Source: Leptodontidium sp. MPI-SDFR-AT-0119
Lineage: Eukaryota > Ascomycota > Leotiomycetes > Helotiales > Leptodontidiaceae
Assembly: GCA_020726505.1 (NCBI GenBank)
Contig: JAHLEZ010000005.1
Coordinates: forward strand, 806,001-870,000
DNA length: 64,000 nucleotides
Reading direction: 5' to 3'
Shown: piece after piece, positions 21,563 to 33,942 of the stretch
Layout: the number at the start of each line of letters is the position of its first letter
Position numbering within the stretch: the first letter of the stretch is position 1
Made by a program: the position numbers and the translations under genes
The notes under the pieces: model-generated
Database searches by the model: none
What the model was told of the DNA's origin: nothing
Seen by the model: the letters and a program-made list of their open reading frames with translations, nothing else

Positions 21563-24500
21563 CTAGAATCCAAATGGATTCTGTGGAGCTGTCGAGAGGT
21601 TAGCTTACTTGCTGATGAGCAAGGAGGTCGGAGATGGTACTTACTAGCTTGCGATAAGTTGGCCCTGCGCCCCGTTGCTTGAGGCATAAGCTTCTTGGTA
21701 TCTCCCGTGACACCAAATCTTACTGGAGGGGGCGGGCCAGTCTTCTGAGGGACCAGAGGCGAGATGGTGTTCTGTTGAGGGATAGGAGGAATTGGAGGAG
21801 GGTTGAAAGAACTGAAGCCGTTCTGCTGCTGCTGCGGCTGTGGCATGCCAGTAGGTTGAGGCTGTAAAGGTGGAGGTAAGAAGGAATTGATACCAGTAGG
21901 CTGGGGAAATTGTTGCTGAGGAGGGCCGAAAGAGCTTTGGAAACCCGTTGGCTGTTGCTGAAGGGGGGAAAATTGCTGTGGTCGAGGATCGGCAAATGGA
22001 CCATTTCCATTGTTCATGAAGTTCTGCTGTTGTGGCATGCCTGGTTGCATCCCAGTCTGCATTGGATACTGGAAGCCATTTTGAATACCGTTGTTGAACT
22101 GACCAAAGCCTTGAGGTTGGTTCATCATTCCCATGTTTTGGTTGGGGTTCTGGGGTCCATTGAATCCAGTGTATTGTTGTTGCATTCTGATATCGTTCAA
22201 ACTTTGCCCGGGAGGGGCAATCTGGTTTTGGAATCCCGATGAATTCTGAATCCCAGTGTTTTGGACTTGCAATGGTGGTAGCGAGAAGCCACTTTGCTGG
22301 TTCGCTTGGGGAGCAGATAATGGCCGGCTAGGAGGGGCAGGTATCATCAGAGATCCCTGACTTTGGAATTGGGGTGGTGGAGCAGGCCTTTGACGAGCAA
22401 TGTTCAACTGGTTCATTTGTGGGTTGAATTGGGCATTTGTTTGCTGTTGTCCGATTCCGGCGAAAAATGAAGGAGTAGCTCCCTGAGGCTGGGGTGGGGC
22501 CTGTTGCTGAACGGGCTGTTGGGGAGGCTGGGCAATTTGTGGTGGCTGAACAGGAGCTGTGGGTTGCACTCTTGTTGGTTCCAGAGGCGCAGAAAGTAGG
22601 GATAGCTCTTGCATCGAGCCAGTCAAGGTAGGTTGAGCTGGGGCAGGCGCAGGCGCAGGTGCGGGTGCAGGTGCAGGCGAAGGAGCCTGGGTCTGAGCCG
22701 CCTGTGGTTGTTGCTTTGAAGGCTTCACATCCCATGCATCGTCATCGAATCCAGAACGTACTTCATCCTTCTTCGCTGGAGTTGGCACCGAGGCAAGCGG
22801 GGTGGCAACCCCTTCGTGGCGGACAGTCTTCTCATTTGATCCCTGCTTGAAAGCATCCGCATCCACGACATCATTTGTTTGCACAGCAGGAGCTGGGCGA
22901 CCTTTTCGAGTGTTGTTCTTGAGAGTTCCTCCCGGACCCGAGAATAGCCCACCGGATTCCCCATCGATAACGTCCTCTCCACCGAAGCTGACATTTCGTT
23001 TTCCTCCAGTACGATTGTACTTCTTGTCCAGGTATCTCATAATTTTGATGATATCCCCCTCACGGATACCCAAAGTGCGCAGAACGGTAGCATCAATATC
23101 AGGCAGAACACTCTCGTCCATCGAATCTCTGTTGAATGCTTGTCCATATCTCTCGCACAGCCCGACGGGAACCTCGCAAGCAAGGAAAAATTGGAACCAG
23201 TCATACTCGGGCTTTGTCGACTTGGGTACGATGCTGGCTCCAGCGCCACTAGGGCTTGTGTTGTTGGCAGCTCGAGCCTTCTGCTGCTTCTTGATATCCG
23301 AAAGTGGCTTGTCCTCATCAAGCGAGACACCTGTCATACGTTCAACATACTCGAGATCTTCAATCGACATCTTGACCACCGGCACTGCGATCTTCACACC
23401 GTTCATTTTATGGAGATTGATCTTTCCATCTTTCAGTGCGAGGAATTGAGCCTCAACACTAAAAGACTTGGATCGATCAGTCCAAGTTCGTACTTTCGCT
23501 GGATCGGGTTCTAGATGTGTTAGTAGTGTGCTCAAACAAATACATAGCTCAACTCACTTGATTTCGAAGATCTTGATTGTCCTTCTCGGCCGCTTTCATG
23601 TCTGCTTCTCTGTTTCCCATCTTGGTTACTACTGTCTCGTGCCGATAGACTGCTGCCCCTTTCAGGTATTACCTGTGACCCCTTTGCTTCTTCCTCCATG
23701 CGTGCCGCTCTTATCGACTCTTTGGCTAGCCGCTCCTCCTCTAGTCTGTTCTGATCGATAGCCGATTTTCCAGCGTTGATACCAGAAGTGCTTGGCGCAG
23801 AGACCATGCCAGTGATCTCAACGTAGCTGGATGGAACGACTCCTTCTTTTCCATTTCTGAGTCGTTTCACTTGCCACCATTCTTCACTCTTGGTATCATC
23901 GACAATGATAACTTCGTCCCCAACGGCAACCGTAACTTCATCCTCCCCTTGAGCCATAAAATCATAAAGAATCTGCCCCTTCTTCTGCCCTTGGCCGGTA
24001 CCAGCCATGATAACCTCTCGTAGTCCTTCGGCTCGGACCGCCCCAGCAAGATCTCCCAGTGCGCTAACGATCTCCAGAGCAGTATCTTTCGCTCCAGCGT
24101 GAAAGTCCACGCTTTTGCTCGGTCTGACCAATTCCATAAATACATGCTTGCCTTCGATCGAGTAATGGGTCATCTTCTCAGCAGTCCAAGTCTGTTCCGG
24201 TCCGTCGCGAGATTTCTCCGGAGCGATCAAAATAACTCCAGTTGCGATATTGATACCGAGAGTGGTTGGCATTTTCTTCCGCTTGCCCATAATAGAGACC
24301 ATCTCGTTGATATTGTACATGTGGAATCCACCTGGTGCGTGGGATGCAACCTCATCATCGATACTTCGGTTGAAGCTGGCTCTATTATATGGTGGAGACA
24401 TTCTGGGGCCTGGGGATGTCGGGGATGCTTCGCGTGCGTGAACTGGCTCGGGAGCCCTTACTTGAGAGACTGGACGAGCAGGCATCGACGGCGGAGGTCC

Positions 24501-25262
24501 CTCATCTTCATCAGAAGCCTCTGGAGTAAATTGCGCTGGCGGAGCTCGAGCGGCCGGCGCAGATGTCTTTCGCTGGTTGATGATACCTGCCAAAGCTGCT
24601 GCTGGACTTTGAACTGGACTCTGTGGTGATCCAGGAGATCCATGCGAATCGTCATCCTCAACAGTCGTAGGTGGTCTTCGTGGAAGGCTGGGTGGAGGCG
24701 CTTCTGAACGAGCTGGCTGTGCTGTCCCCTCCTGAACTTCAATGTAGTTGGCTGGGGCGAATCCGTATTCGCCATCGAGTCCAACTAATATCCAATCTGG
24801 ATCAGACGTATCAAATACTTCAAGTGTCGCATCCTCCGTAAAAGATAACTCCTCGTCCGTTTGCCTCGTATAATCGTAGAGAGCGCGAGCTTGATTCGCA
24901 GGATGCGCCTAGAAGATGGTCAGCCTGGCAGCTCTCCAGCAAAGTCAAAGTCGCAGACAAGATTCCGCCCATGAGATCGTGAAATAAACAATGTACCTCA
25001 GATTCCACGGGGTGTCTGCAAAAGCCCCTGATGGGAATATGGGCAGAACAAAGCTGGCACGTACCTCTTCCACGTAATTACTCGGAATTAAACCAGTAGG
25101 CTCATCATCGTCCTCCCCAGACGCTTTCTTCTTCGCCTTCCACCAGTCATCCTCTCCACTCTTCTCCAGCACATACAGTATATCCCCTTCGCTGATCGCA
25201 AGCTCCGAGGCACCTTGGGGCACGTAGTCGTATATTGCTTTGTAGACGCCTAGGAAGCCCAT
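21563..25262 (-). CDS. SLA1: Actin cytoskeleton-regulatory / endocytic adaptor protein Sla1
   Basis: Cortical-patch adaptor that binds cargo NPFxD signals and couples clathrin coats to actin assembly. Four exons on the minus strand: 25262-25065, 24908-23558, 23510-21645, 21588-21563, about 1146 aa (yeast Sla1 is 1244). Domains in order: SH3-1 (about 4-66, YKAIYDYVPQGASELAI), SH3-2 (about 72-130), a conserved linker domain from about 240 (FHMYNINEMVSIMGKRKK), SH3-3 (about 375-435, GQILYDFMAQGEDEVTV), the SHD1 cargo-binding domain (about 518-580, KPDPAKVRTWTDRS) and the SAM-like SHD2 (about 625-690, YDWFQFFLACEVPVGLCERY). A long Gln/Pro-rich tail with many QPTG-type motifs ends in NPFGF. The start at MGFLGVYKAIYDY matches family starts; an upstream in-frame ATG at about 25376 would add 38 atypical residues. 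Confidence 0.95.
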
Positions 25263-25983
25263 CTTCACTGCCGCTGCACCTGGCAAAGACCAGAGACCCT
25301 CCGCGATAGATTCGAGTGGCTTATTGTCCTGCGAACTGGTCTGAGGATTGCTCCATGCAACTTCGCTCCGTTCCAAGTTCGAGGCCGCGATTCCGGATTA
25401 CTACAGATTTGGGAGCTGTTGATGGACGGCCCGCGGTTGACTGACGAGGAGGTGGCGTCGAAGGACAGTGGGAGTTCGGGTTAAAAACCGGACGGTTTGG
25501 TAAATGCGGAATGAAGGTAGACGTAGAACAAGTCGGACGAGGTCGTAGATGGTTGTGGATAGATTTGTTCAAGACTATTGAGATGCCTCGAAGCGGAATG
25601 GTTGTCAGTTTGGCCTATTCGTCCACCGTAGGACCTCACGAGCAAGCAAGGTAAGGTGACGGGAGGCTAGCTCGCTTCTCTTAAATTGCCCAGGCCCAGA
25701 CGTCACCCGTGGGGACTTTGAGGATTCAATATTTCTTGGTCCTCACACGCCTATCAAGCTTCCAATTATCGATTATCGTGCAGTACATGTGTTCAAACGG
25801 AGCACAGTCAATCAATCGTGGGGTTGGTAAAAGTTGCACACATCATCACACTGCATTAAGTTGACAGTGTGACAAGTCAATGTTCTTCCCCAGCATGACC
25901 ACTTTGCCTGGACGAGGATCATGCATAACGTGTATCGAGATTATCTTGAAGTAGCTTCCCTGCAGACACCGTCGACCTCGGTA
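25263..25983. other. Intergenic region
   Basis: SLA1 promoter and leader plus the 3' UTR of the MFS transporter gene, both minus strand. The open frame 25321-25572 is Pro-rich leader text without a recognisable domain. Confidence 0.4.
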
Positions 25984-28020
25984 TCAAAAAGTATATCTAA
26001 AGTCGACCGTCTCCTCCAGCAACTTTTTACCCTCCTTCTGCTTCTTATTTACATGCCAGAAGTACAGCGAGAATAACACGACAATTCCAATGATCAGTAT
26101 GTGGGATCCGATACTGATCCAGATCGCAGTCATGTACCGCGGAGCTTCGTTTTGTCTTACAATAAAACTTCCAGCGATTCCTCCGAGTCCGTTGCAGGCT
26201 GTTATAGAGGCTGCGAATGTAGCCCTTTTCCACTGCCCTGAATCGATAAGTTAGTTCTTTGTATCTTCTATTGAGATCCTAATTAGGGCAAATGATTACT
26301 CACCGGCAATGTTCGAAGCTTGGTAGGCGTTCATCGCTGCCCAATTGCTCACATATGCTCCCGTAGCAAGATAGGTTCCCACGTATCTTACTGTGACCTG
26401 ATTCGCAAAGCCTAGCATACTGAACCCAACAACAGTACAGACACAGTTGAAGGTAATCACCAAACCTCTCAGCTGATACTTGTCTCCCACAATGGAAGAG
26501 ATGATCACGGGAATAACGGCATAGAAGTATGGTGGAGCCGAGAGCAAGATGGCTTGATCGGTTGAGAAGCCCATGCCTGACTGCAAGATGATGGGCAAGA
26601 AGTAGGAGAGGGAAGTCGAGACCAAGTTGAGCAGAAAGAACATCATGCAGAATCCGTAAAGCTTTGGATCGAGGAAGTGGACGAGGCAGCTCTGCCATGA
26701 GAAGGCTTCAGGTTTCACGTCTCCTCTATCGTTAGAGATGCGGGTTTCTGCTAGAAGTTGCTCATTGCGAGTGAGGAAACGGAAGCTCTTGTGCGAATTT
26801 TCAGGAAAGTCGACGATCCAGAGGTAGGTTATGAAGCCAATGACTTTGAAATTGTCAGCGGATACTATCCCCGGGCTAACTTAGAACTTACCGATCGCGA
26901 CCATTCCTTGCACAAGAAACATCCACCTCCATCCAGCAAGGCCTCCTCTGCCATTCAAGTGATTGAGTCCAAAGTTCAAGAAGCCTCCCAGGCCAACAAC
27001 GGTAACCTCACCAGATTGCAAGAAAGCGAAGCGGAGCTGTTGTTCTTTCCTCGTGTACCAAGTACTGATGAGATAACTGCGAAGATATTAGTCTCAGTGT
27101 CTAAAACCAAAATAGACAATCAATCACTCACCTAAGGCCCGGGAAGATAGCACTCTGCATAATACCCAGCAGAATCCTCAATCCAATCATCTGCTTCCAA
27201 GTCGTGATAAAGGCAGTGCACTAAACCCACCCATCAGCAAACTTCCCTCCAGCCACCTCAAATCGACCTCCTGACCCCAGAAACTCACCAAAGTAACAAT
27301 GCCAAACCCCACCGTAATACCAGAAAAGACAATTCTCGGCCCCAAGAACCTGACCAGAAGCGTAGCAGGCAACTGGAAAGTCACACTAGCAACAGTGTAA
27401 ACCAGGATGGACACAGACTACTCGAAATCATCAGCTTCTACCAATTCCCAAAAGAGACAAATCCAAACCCGTCAATCCAAAGAAAGCAGAATTCAAAAAG
27501 GACAAACCCCCTCCAAACTCGATTCGACAAAAGAAAGATAATTCGAGAGAGAAGAAGCAAAACTCACATATCTATTCCCAACCCCCAACCCCAAATCCTC
27601 AAAAATCGTCGTGACGCTCGCACTACTAATAATCCCCGAATCGAGCAGATTCAACGAACACAATATCCCAGCAATAGTACAGAGTCTCAAATCGACTTTC
27701 CTCACTAGTCGTCTCTCCCTGTCCCGGTCCTCGTCGTTCTCATCAGACTCATTTCCTCCTCCTTGGCGTGAGATATCAGAGATACTGCCATTTTCATCGT
27801 CGTCGTCGTTTGCATCACTATATCGCCCATTTGCGTTTCTGTTTCTGTCAGAGATACCGGAGTTCTTAGGCTGGTCAACTTCGTGATTCGTAACGAGTAT
27901 CGATTTCGTGGAGTATGAATCATCGATGATGCGATTGTCGCTGTTGTTGTTGTTGTTGCTGTTGTTGACACCAATATCGTGCCCCACTTCTGCTCTGGAA
28001 GTTGACATTGACCCCTCCAT
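25984..28020 (-). CDS. MFS transporter, allantoate/nicotinate permease-like (anion:cation symporter family)
   Basis: Plasma-membrane major facilitator likely moving an organic anion or vitamin. Six exons on the minus strand: 28020-27568, 27417-27289, 27220-27132, 27076-26892, 26843-26304, 26237-25984, about 549 aa. The first ~100 residues are a hydrophilic, Asn/Asp/Ser-rich cytosolic tail with a homopolymeric Asn stretch. The membrane domain starts at VDLRLCTIAGILCSLNLLDSG. Later family text includes MIGLRILLGIMQSAIFPGLSY and WRWMFLVQGMVAIVIGFITY, and AYVSNWAAMNAYQASNIAG in TM10-11, as in Dal5/Tna1-like carriers. The C-terminus is KKLLEETVDFRYTF. The substrate cannot be told from sequence alone. 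The acidic long N-tail is longer than usual for the family. Confidence 0.88.
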
Positions 28021-29048
28021 TGTCCTGCCCTTCCTTCTCTCAATTCTCTCTTCTCAAATCCCACTTCTCAACAAGGCACGAGTACAATCCGATCAAGGAA
28101 CCATCACCACAGCAAGACGGGACAGGTTAATCGTTAATAGTGAGAAAACGTTATGAAGAAGTTAAGAAAGTGTGATAAGGAAAAAAAAAGTCTATAAGAA
28201 GGGGAAAGAAAGCACGTCTTCAATCTAGGTGCTCATCCATGTCTATGACGGCAGGTCTAATTCGCACAACAGCAGCAGCAGCAGCAGCAGCATCCAGACG
28301 GACGATCCTCGGCTCGGCCCTCCATTACCTTACCTTACCTTACCTACCTAGGTACTCTGTAAGTATTGACAAACAACCCACCTCATCCCAACCTCCGGAT
28401 TACCAACCCATTCCCACTTATCGTGCGCCCTCATACCGTGGGAACCAAATCCCTTCCTATTCTCCAAGCTAAGGTATAAGCAGTATGTCATTCTCCCATA
28501 TTCGTGCGCTAACACGTTATCGTTATGCTGTAATCTTTACTGCTGTTGTGCTTGCCAAACTAACTAGATGCAAAAGTGGGAGGGAGGGAGGGAGGAGAGA
28601 GCCAATTGCGATTTCGGCAGATTGCCTCCCTTACCTTACCTTACCTTACCTTACTGTGCCTACAGTACTGTCTGCTTGTGAATTTTTTATTATTTTTCTC
28701 TAGGTGAGGATCTTATTCCAGCTACTACAGTACTTGTTTGTTCTAGTTAAAACTAGATGAGAGATCTCAACTTTTCGTCGGAGAAAGGGAGGTTTGATAT
28801 ACCAATACCAACTAACCGACAAAAGACAACAAAATTGGCGAGCAGAGGCTGTTGGTTCAACGTTCCTCAAGAAAGCTGTAGGTTGATGTACATTATATCG
28901 TATTTACAGTACTATCCCTTGTCGCTTGATGCAATGCATGCCTGCAAATTAATACCCAGCTAAATATCTCCCTTTCTCCTCCTCATTCTCACCCCCCTTC
29001 ACCTCACCTTCCATCTTCCTAACACTCAAAACCCAAACTCAACTCAAC
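28021..29048. other. Intergenic region with microsatellites
   Basis: MFS promoter on the left and PP2C 3' flank on the right. Contains (CAG)7 at 28270-28290, (TTACC)4 at 28325-28344, a GGGA-rich tract near 28578-28596 and a second (TTACC)4 at 28631-28650. No supported gene. Confidence 0.5.
28325..28650. repeat. Two TTACC pentanucleotide microsatellites
   Basis: Four perfect TTACC units at 28325-28344 and again at 28631-28650, about 300 bp apart in the same orientation and each preceded by C-rich text. Simple repeats in non-coding DNA. Confidence 0.8.
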
Positions 29049-31040
29049 TCACGTCCTCCCCCTCCTCGGATCCAACGCATCCCCCTTCCTAAAATCCCTA
29101 ACCTCCTTAGTCCCCATACTCCCCATACCACCCTCAATCCTCCTCTCCCAACCCCCCAGCCTAACAACAAGGCATGTCGCATTATCCCCCTCACGACTAA
29201 CCTCCGTCGCGAACCCAACCACGTCTCTAGCCCCCTGCTCCGGCGTCTTCGCCTCCTTAACCACATCCACGATCTCCTGATCCGTGAGCGTCCCACTAAC
29301 ACCATCACTGACCAGGACGAGGAAACTGTACTCCGCAGGCGCGAGTTCCACGCGGCGGATCTCAGGCTCGGCTGAGACCCCGATGCGCTTGGAGCGCATG
29401 TCGCCGAAGGCGCGCGTGTTAGCCAGACCAGACATGCGCTCCTCGCCGAAGGAGTCGGTGACGAATGTTGCGGCGTAGCGACGCAGGCGGGCGCCTTCGA
29501 TGGGGGAGCTAGGGTGGTGGTTTGTGGTTACGGGGATGGCGAGGCCGGTGGCAGTGTTGCAGAGGAGGATCCGTGTATCGCCTACGTGAGCGACGACGAG
29601 GGTTGAAGGGGAGGCTGGATGCCAGAATGGGGTGGGTGTTGGTGTTGAGATGAGGGCTATGGATGCTGTTGAGCCGCCGACGAAACGGGTTGGTCCGCCG
29701 ATGCGGTGTTGAGAGGATAGATGGGATGGACGGTCGAGAATGTCGTCTGCGTTTAGAGGTTTGTCGCTGTGGTTGTTGTCTGGGTCGGGCTTCTGGGCTT
29801 GTGCTGTGATGAAGTCCAGATCCGCTTGGAGAAAGGCATACATGAGGACTGTCTCGATTGACACAGGCGTCTCAGCTGCTGGCTCATCTCCAGATGAAGA
29901 TGATAGGGTGAAGTGTTCCGGCCTGAAGCGTCTGAAGTATCCACCGACAGTCTCTTTCCACTGAGCAACCAACGATCGTTCCAGCTCTATCGTTTTGGGT
30001 TTATTCGACCCAACCGAGACCGGTTTCTCGCTCTCAATAGCCGGACTAGCTGGCGGTTGTTCAATCCTCCCATCCTTATCCTTAATCGGAATATTCAAAT
30101 CCTTCTCAACATCCTTCTCACTCTTCGTCTTCACATTCTGCAAACTCTCGCTTCCCCTAGAAGCCAATTCGCTATTTTCCCCTCTCTCAACACTCGGCCC
30201 TCCCACACCCCTCTCCTTCTTCTTCCCCGTCTTCAAACTAGAAGCCAGCTCAAAAGTCCCCGCCGTCTTCTCCAAATACCCATGCAACTCCTCCCTCAAG
30301 AAATCACTGCACTCATTCCCCCCATGCCCATCAAAGACGCCAAAGTAAAACACCTGGGGATCACCACTGGCGCTATCCGCCGAGGTGGCACTTGCAGTCT
30401 TCCCCGCCCGGCTCAAACTAATAGGTGCTCGCTTTGCAAAAGCAGGTATCTCCAATGTGCCAGCTTGGTACGTGTCCTCGTTGTATGGTCGAGTACCGCG
30501 TGAGACTGAGACGCCGAAGTGGTGCTTTGCGCTGCGAAGAGGGATTCGCACAACCGTCATCTCGCGGGACATGCCCACCATAGGCGGTGCTGCGGCAGGA
30601 GATGGCCCAGTGCCGGGTGTGTGGGGTGTTGAAGCCGCTCGGGGTAGCTTGTGGTGAGGCCCTGTAGAGGACTTCGAGTCTGGGTGTAGAGAAGAGGAGG
30701 GGAGGTTCGTGACGAAGTAGTCGTGGAAATGGCGTCTCGCGACTTCAATCCGCCGCGCTGGATATCCATACCGGGATGTAGATACTGGTATATGTAGTCT
30801 ATTTGTTCTAATACGGTTTATATGTGTAGCTTGGCCGTTGGATGTCTGGTAATGGCGCCTAGATCCAGGTGAAGCTGAGGGGTAGATTGGTCGAATATCG
30901 GGTTTGTGGAGGAAGGTAGCAATGAAATCTGCAAAGCTCGTTAGTAAAAATTCGGTGATCTTGTGGAGAGAAGAAGTAGATGTACCATATGTGTCTCCCA
31001 GAGACCACTGCCGCCGTCGTCCAACTTTCATTCCAGCCAT
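29049..31040 (-). CDS. PP2C-family Ser/Thr phosphatase (Ptc6-like, probably mitochondrial)
   Basis: Metal-dependent protein phosphatase. Exons 31040-30986 and 30928-29049 on the minus strand, about 644 aa; the 57-nt intron 30929-30985 reads in frame but has a good donor, a CTAAC branch point and a TTTGCAG acceptor. PP2C signatures: GTRPYNEDTYQAG, FGVFDGHGGNECS (metal-binding Asp/Gly), VVAHVGDTRILLCN, LANTRAFGDMRSKR and FLVLVSDGVSGTLTDQE. An Arg-rich, aromatic N-terminus with few acids fits a mitochondrial presequence. A ~150-residue low-complexity insertion follows the DGHGG motif. Overall it resembles yeast Ptc6 (mitophagy/pyruvate dehydrogenase), but the paralogue is inferred. The stop at 29049 comes right at a possible donor (AC then GTGAGT), so a further short exon is possible. 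Confidence 0.85.
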   Translation of the reverse strand: MAGMKVGRRRQWSLGDTYGTSTSSLHKITEFLLTSFADFIATFLHKPDIRPIYPSASPGSRRHYQTSNGQATHINRIRTNRLHIPVSTSRYGYPARRIEVARRHFHDYFVTNLPSSSLHPDSKSSTGPHHKLPRAASTPHTPGTGPSPAAAPPMVGMSREMTVVRIPLRSAKHHFGVSVSRGTRPYNEDTYQAGTLEIPAFAKRAPISLSRAGKTASATSADSASGDPQVFYFGVFDGHGGNECSDFLREELHGYLEKTAGTFELASSLKTGKKKERGVGGPSVERGENSELASRGSESLQNVKTKSEKDVEKDLNIPIKDKDGRIEQPPASPAIESEKPVSVGSNKPKTIELERSLVAQWKETVGGYFRRFRPEHFTLSSSSGDEPAAETPVSIETVLMYAFLQADLDFITAQAQKPDPDNNHSDKPLNADDILDRPSHLSSQHRIGGPTRFVGGSTASIALISTPTPTPFWHPASPSTLVVAHVGDTRILLCNTATGLAIPVTTNHHPSSPIEGARLRRYAATFVTDSFGEERMSGLANTRAFGDMRSKRIGVSAEPEIRRVELAPAEYSFLVLVSDGVSGTLTDQEIVDVVKEAKTPEQGARDVVGFATEVSREGDNATCLVVRLGGWERRIEGGMGSMGTKEVRDFRKGDALDPRRGRT

Positions 31041-31857
31041 CTCAAAGGTGCGGAGCTTGAGCTGGCCCCGTCTGCTTCATAGAGCTCAATGGCAGGCCGC
31101 CAGTGATTATTCCCAGAAGGTGGGGTGCTCGTGCCATCTGATGTAACGCGTCCGCAGGTGTTGTACCGACAATTCGGTCTGGTGATGGTGTTGTAGTTGG
31201 CGCCGGGTGTAAGGATACGTAGGCCGGAGGATATATATGATTGTTCTTGGTAATCGGTACTTCCGAGGGCGACGTTGCGCGTCCAATTGATGTCTGAATG
31301 TTAGAATCCGGTCTGTACACGGGTTTAAAAAGTTGGACTGGAAGTATCGTGAGTTGCTGGATACATGGATGAACCCCTCGTTGAGGTTGCGGACAGGCTT
31401 CTCCGCTTCGGTAAAACAGGGCCGAGTCTTGGACAAGGGCTGTGGTTATCCAAACACTTCCATCACCTGCGACATTTTTATCGAGAAGAAACTACAGTGA
31501 ATATTGACCAAACTACACGATATCTTTGTTTCTAATATTCCTTGGATTACCAATTAATACTGGGTAATTCCAAGAAATATTCACACATCAACATCATCAT
31601 CATCATCATTCACAATTCAGCAGCACAAATGCCAACAGCCAAGAGAGAAAGGAGCAGCTCAATTATTGACTATCTTCTATAGAAGCCATCGTCCTATTTG
31701 CAGAAGCTCGACTTTTATACAGGCCTACAATCGTAGCCTCAATAACGGAGCAGCAAAATCAAATTTCGTGGTATCCTCATCAAAATACATGCAACAACGC
31801 CGGGAACCCGATAGTTCCAAATCCAGAGTATAAACAAGGCCGAGTTTCTTTCCTTAC
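31041..31857. other. Intergenic region between PP2C 5' end and FET3 3' end
   Basis: Both neighbours are on the minus strand, so this holds the PP2C promoter and FET3 3' UTR. Includes a CAT/ATC trinucleotide tract near 31589-31610. No supported gene; 31042-31320 and 31107-31436 read as random. Confidence 0.4.
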
Positions 31858-33942
31858 TTAGCAAGAGTGTCTGACATGACAGTAGATTGCCCTGCTGAGT
31901 TCATATCTGCAATGCGACGTTCTTCACTGGCCATTGAAGCGGCTCCCATATCAGCCATGCCGTACCTGGAAGTGTTAGCAAGCTTCTATGCCTGACAGGA
32001 TTGGGTGGTAACTTACCAAGCGATGACAGCACATCCAATAACAGCTGCAAGAACACTGAAAGTCATAGCGACAATACCGCGTGCGGTGAAACCAGATGGT
32101 AGAGGCTTCGGTGCCTTGTGCGCACCCTTCAAGTTGAGGAAGTCCTCCGTGTTTGCGGCAGCATTGCCAGCGTGCGCGATCTTACCAGCAGTGCAAGCAT
32201 CAATGTGATTTTGGGGAATGGTCTGGGACTTCTGCACATCCAATGGTGCTTCAACCATGGTCGCAATCAATCCTTGATCCATGTGCCACTCGATGTGGCA
32301 ATGGAATAGCCAGACTCCTGGATTGTTGGCCTCGAAACGAAGAACCATATGACCCTCCGGATGCAACACGAAAGTGTCTCTTCGCATTGGGATGGCTGGG
32401 TAATTAGTTTGGCTGGAGTTTGACGCATCGAAAGCTCCAGCTTCGTCTTCTGAACGGACGATCGCTTGGAAATTATGGCCGTGAAGATGGAATGGGTGCT
32501 TTCCCGAATCTAAACATTGGTTAGAACATAGGTATCACTGTTGGAAAATTTGGTATTGCTCTTACCGAGATTGTTGACTACGATGTCGATAATCTGATGT
32601 CTGTCGAGCACAAAAGAGTGTGAAAACTCCCCATAGACAAGAGGATTGATTGCGTCTTCGCCTGTGGTCATGACTGTATAGAGTGTTGGCACCTTTGGCT
32701 TGACCCAGGTGATGTTGTTGAAGAAGGCACTGAGTTATCATTAGCTCAGAACTTGGGAAATATCAAAGGCAATTTACTATGGACGTCCGTCACCCAAGTT
32801 ATCCATTATAACGTCAAACGTGATAGTCTGATCCGCATCAGGTAGAAGTGGCTGCTTGTCGAATGGAACCAAGGTAAAGTCATCAAATGCATCCAGGGCA
32901 TCGACAGGCGTTGGGTTGGGCATGGGTTTGGAGTCATCATATACAAGCCACCCAGTAGAATTCCAGTTGAGATCCTCAGGTAGTACATCGAACAGGTCCT
33001 GCAAAGGTCAGTAACTGCTCTTGGCACATGGGTTAACTCTTACAGTGTCCATACTGCCAACGAAAGCGTAATTCGTCGACGTATCGTTCTTGGTGGTAAG
33101 CAAGAAGCTGTATCGTTGAGCCGCCGAAATGTAGATCATGGATGCCTCGGCTGGATCAGTGAATACACCATCTACCTCGACAATGGTCATGTTGTGTCCT
33201 TCGAACCAGAGATACTGGCCGGCAAAAGCACCAATGTTGACCACATGGAATAGGTACGTCTTTCCTGGTTGAATCGAGACAGTGAGGTTCTGAGTGTCAT
33301 TGAGGAGAGCATTCTGTGGGACTGGCTCTGCACCAGTGGGATTGGCCTTGTTCAGGAACTTTGGGGTCAATGTTGCCATTTGCTCGTGATACCAATCTGA
33401 GACGGACAGGACGATCTCCTCATCGACTTGGTCCTTGTATGGGAAATCCGGGTCAGAAATGATGAATGGAGCTCGAAGCCCGTCTGGATACTGGCCCATG
33501 TTGTGAGAATGATACCAGTAAGTGCCTGACTGGCTTGCCTGTTGATACGTTAATGACGAGGGCAAAATATTTGCCGGAGGTGACTTACAGTGAAGTTATA
33601 TGTAAACGAGGATCCAGCTGGAATTGGACATTGTGTAACGAACGAGGGACCATCCATTGCGTTGGTGCCATTCTGGAAGAGGCCATGGAAATGCAAAGAG
33701 GTAGTTTGATTTCCGAGCTGGTTGTTTACGTTGACGATAACCTGATCACCGAGGGTAGCTGTCATTACCGGAAGAGGCCATGCATTGTTGATGCCGATGG
33801 CTGTTCTCGCGAAAATGCCATCAGGATTCGCAGTTACCCAGGTGATGTTGAAATCGTAAACGACCGTCTTTGCTTGCACGACCGCGGCCAGAAGAACCAG
33901 CAGAAGCGATAATATCGGGAAGAAAGACAATGAGATGGCCAT
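31858..33942 (-). CDS. FET3: Multicopper ferroxidase (Fet3 type)
   Basis: Cell-surface ferroxidase that oxidises Fe(II) to Fe(III) for direct transfer to the Ftr1 permease. Six exons on the minus strand: 33942-33589, 33538-33044, 32998-32778, 32729-32566, 32509-32017, 31966-31858, about 611 aa. A signal peptide (ATG 33942) precedes [17 protein letters not shown]. All four copper motifs are present: [37 protein letters not shown] and [14 protein letters not shown]. Many NxT/NxS sites suit a glycosylated ectodomain. One membrane segment ([21 protein letters not shown]) precedes a short cytosolic tail. The final frame is odd: after [15 protein letters not shown] the used frame gives a Cys/His-rich end, while the +1 frame gives [21 protein letters not shown], which looks more natural and stops at 31854. 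Divergent to FTR1, as in many fungi. Confidence 0.94.
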
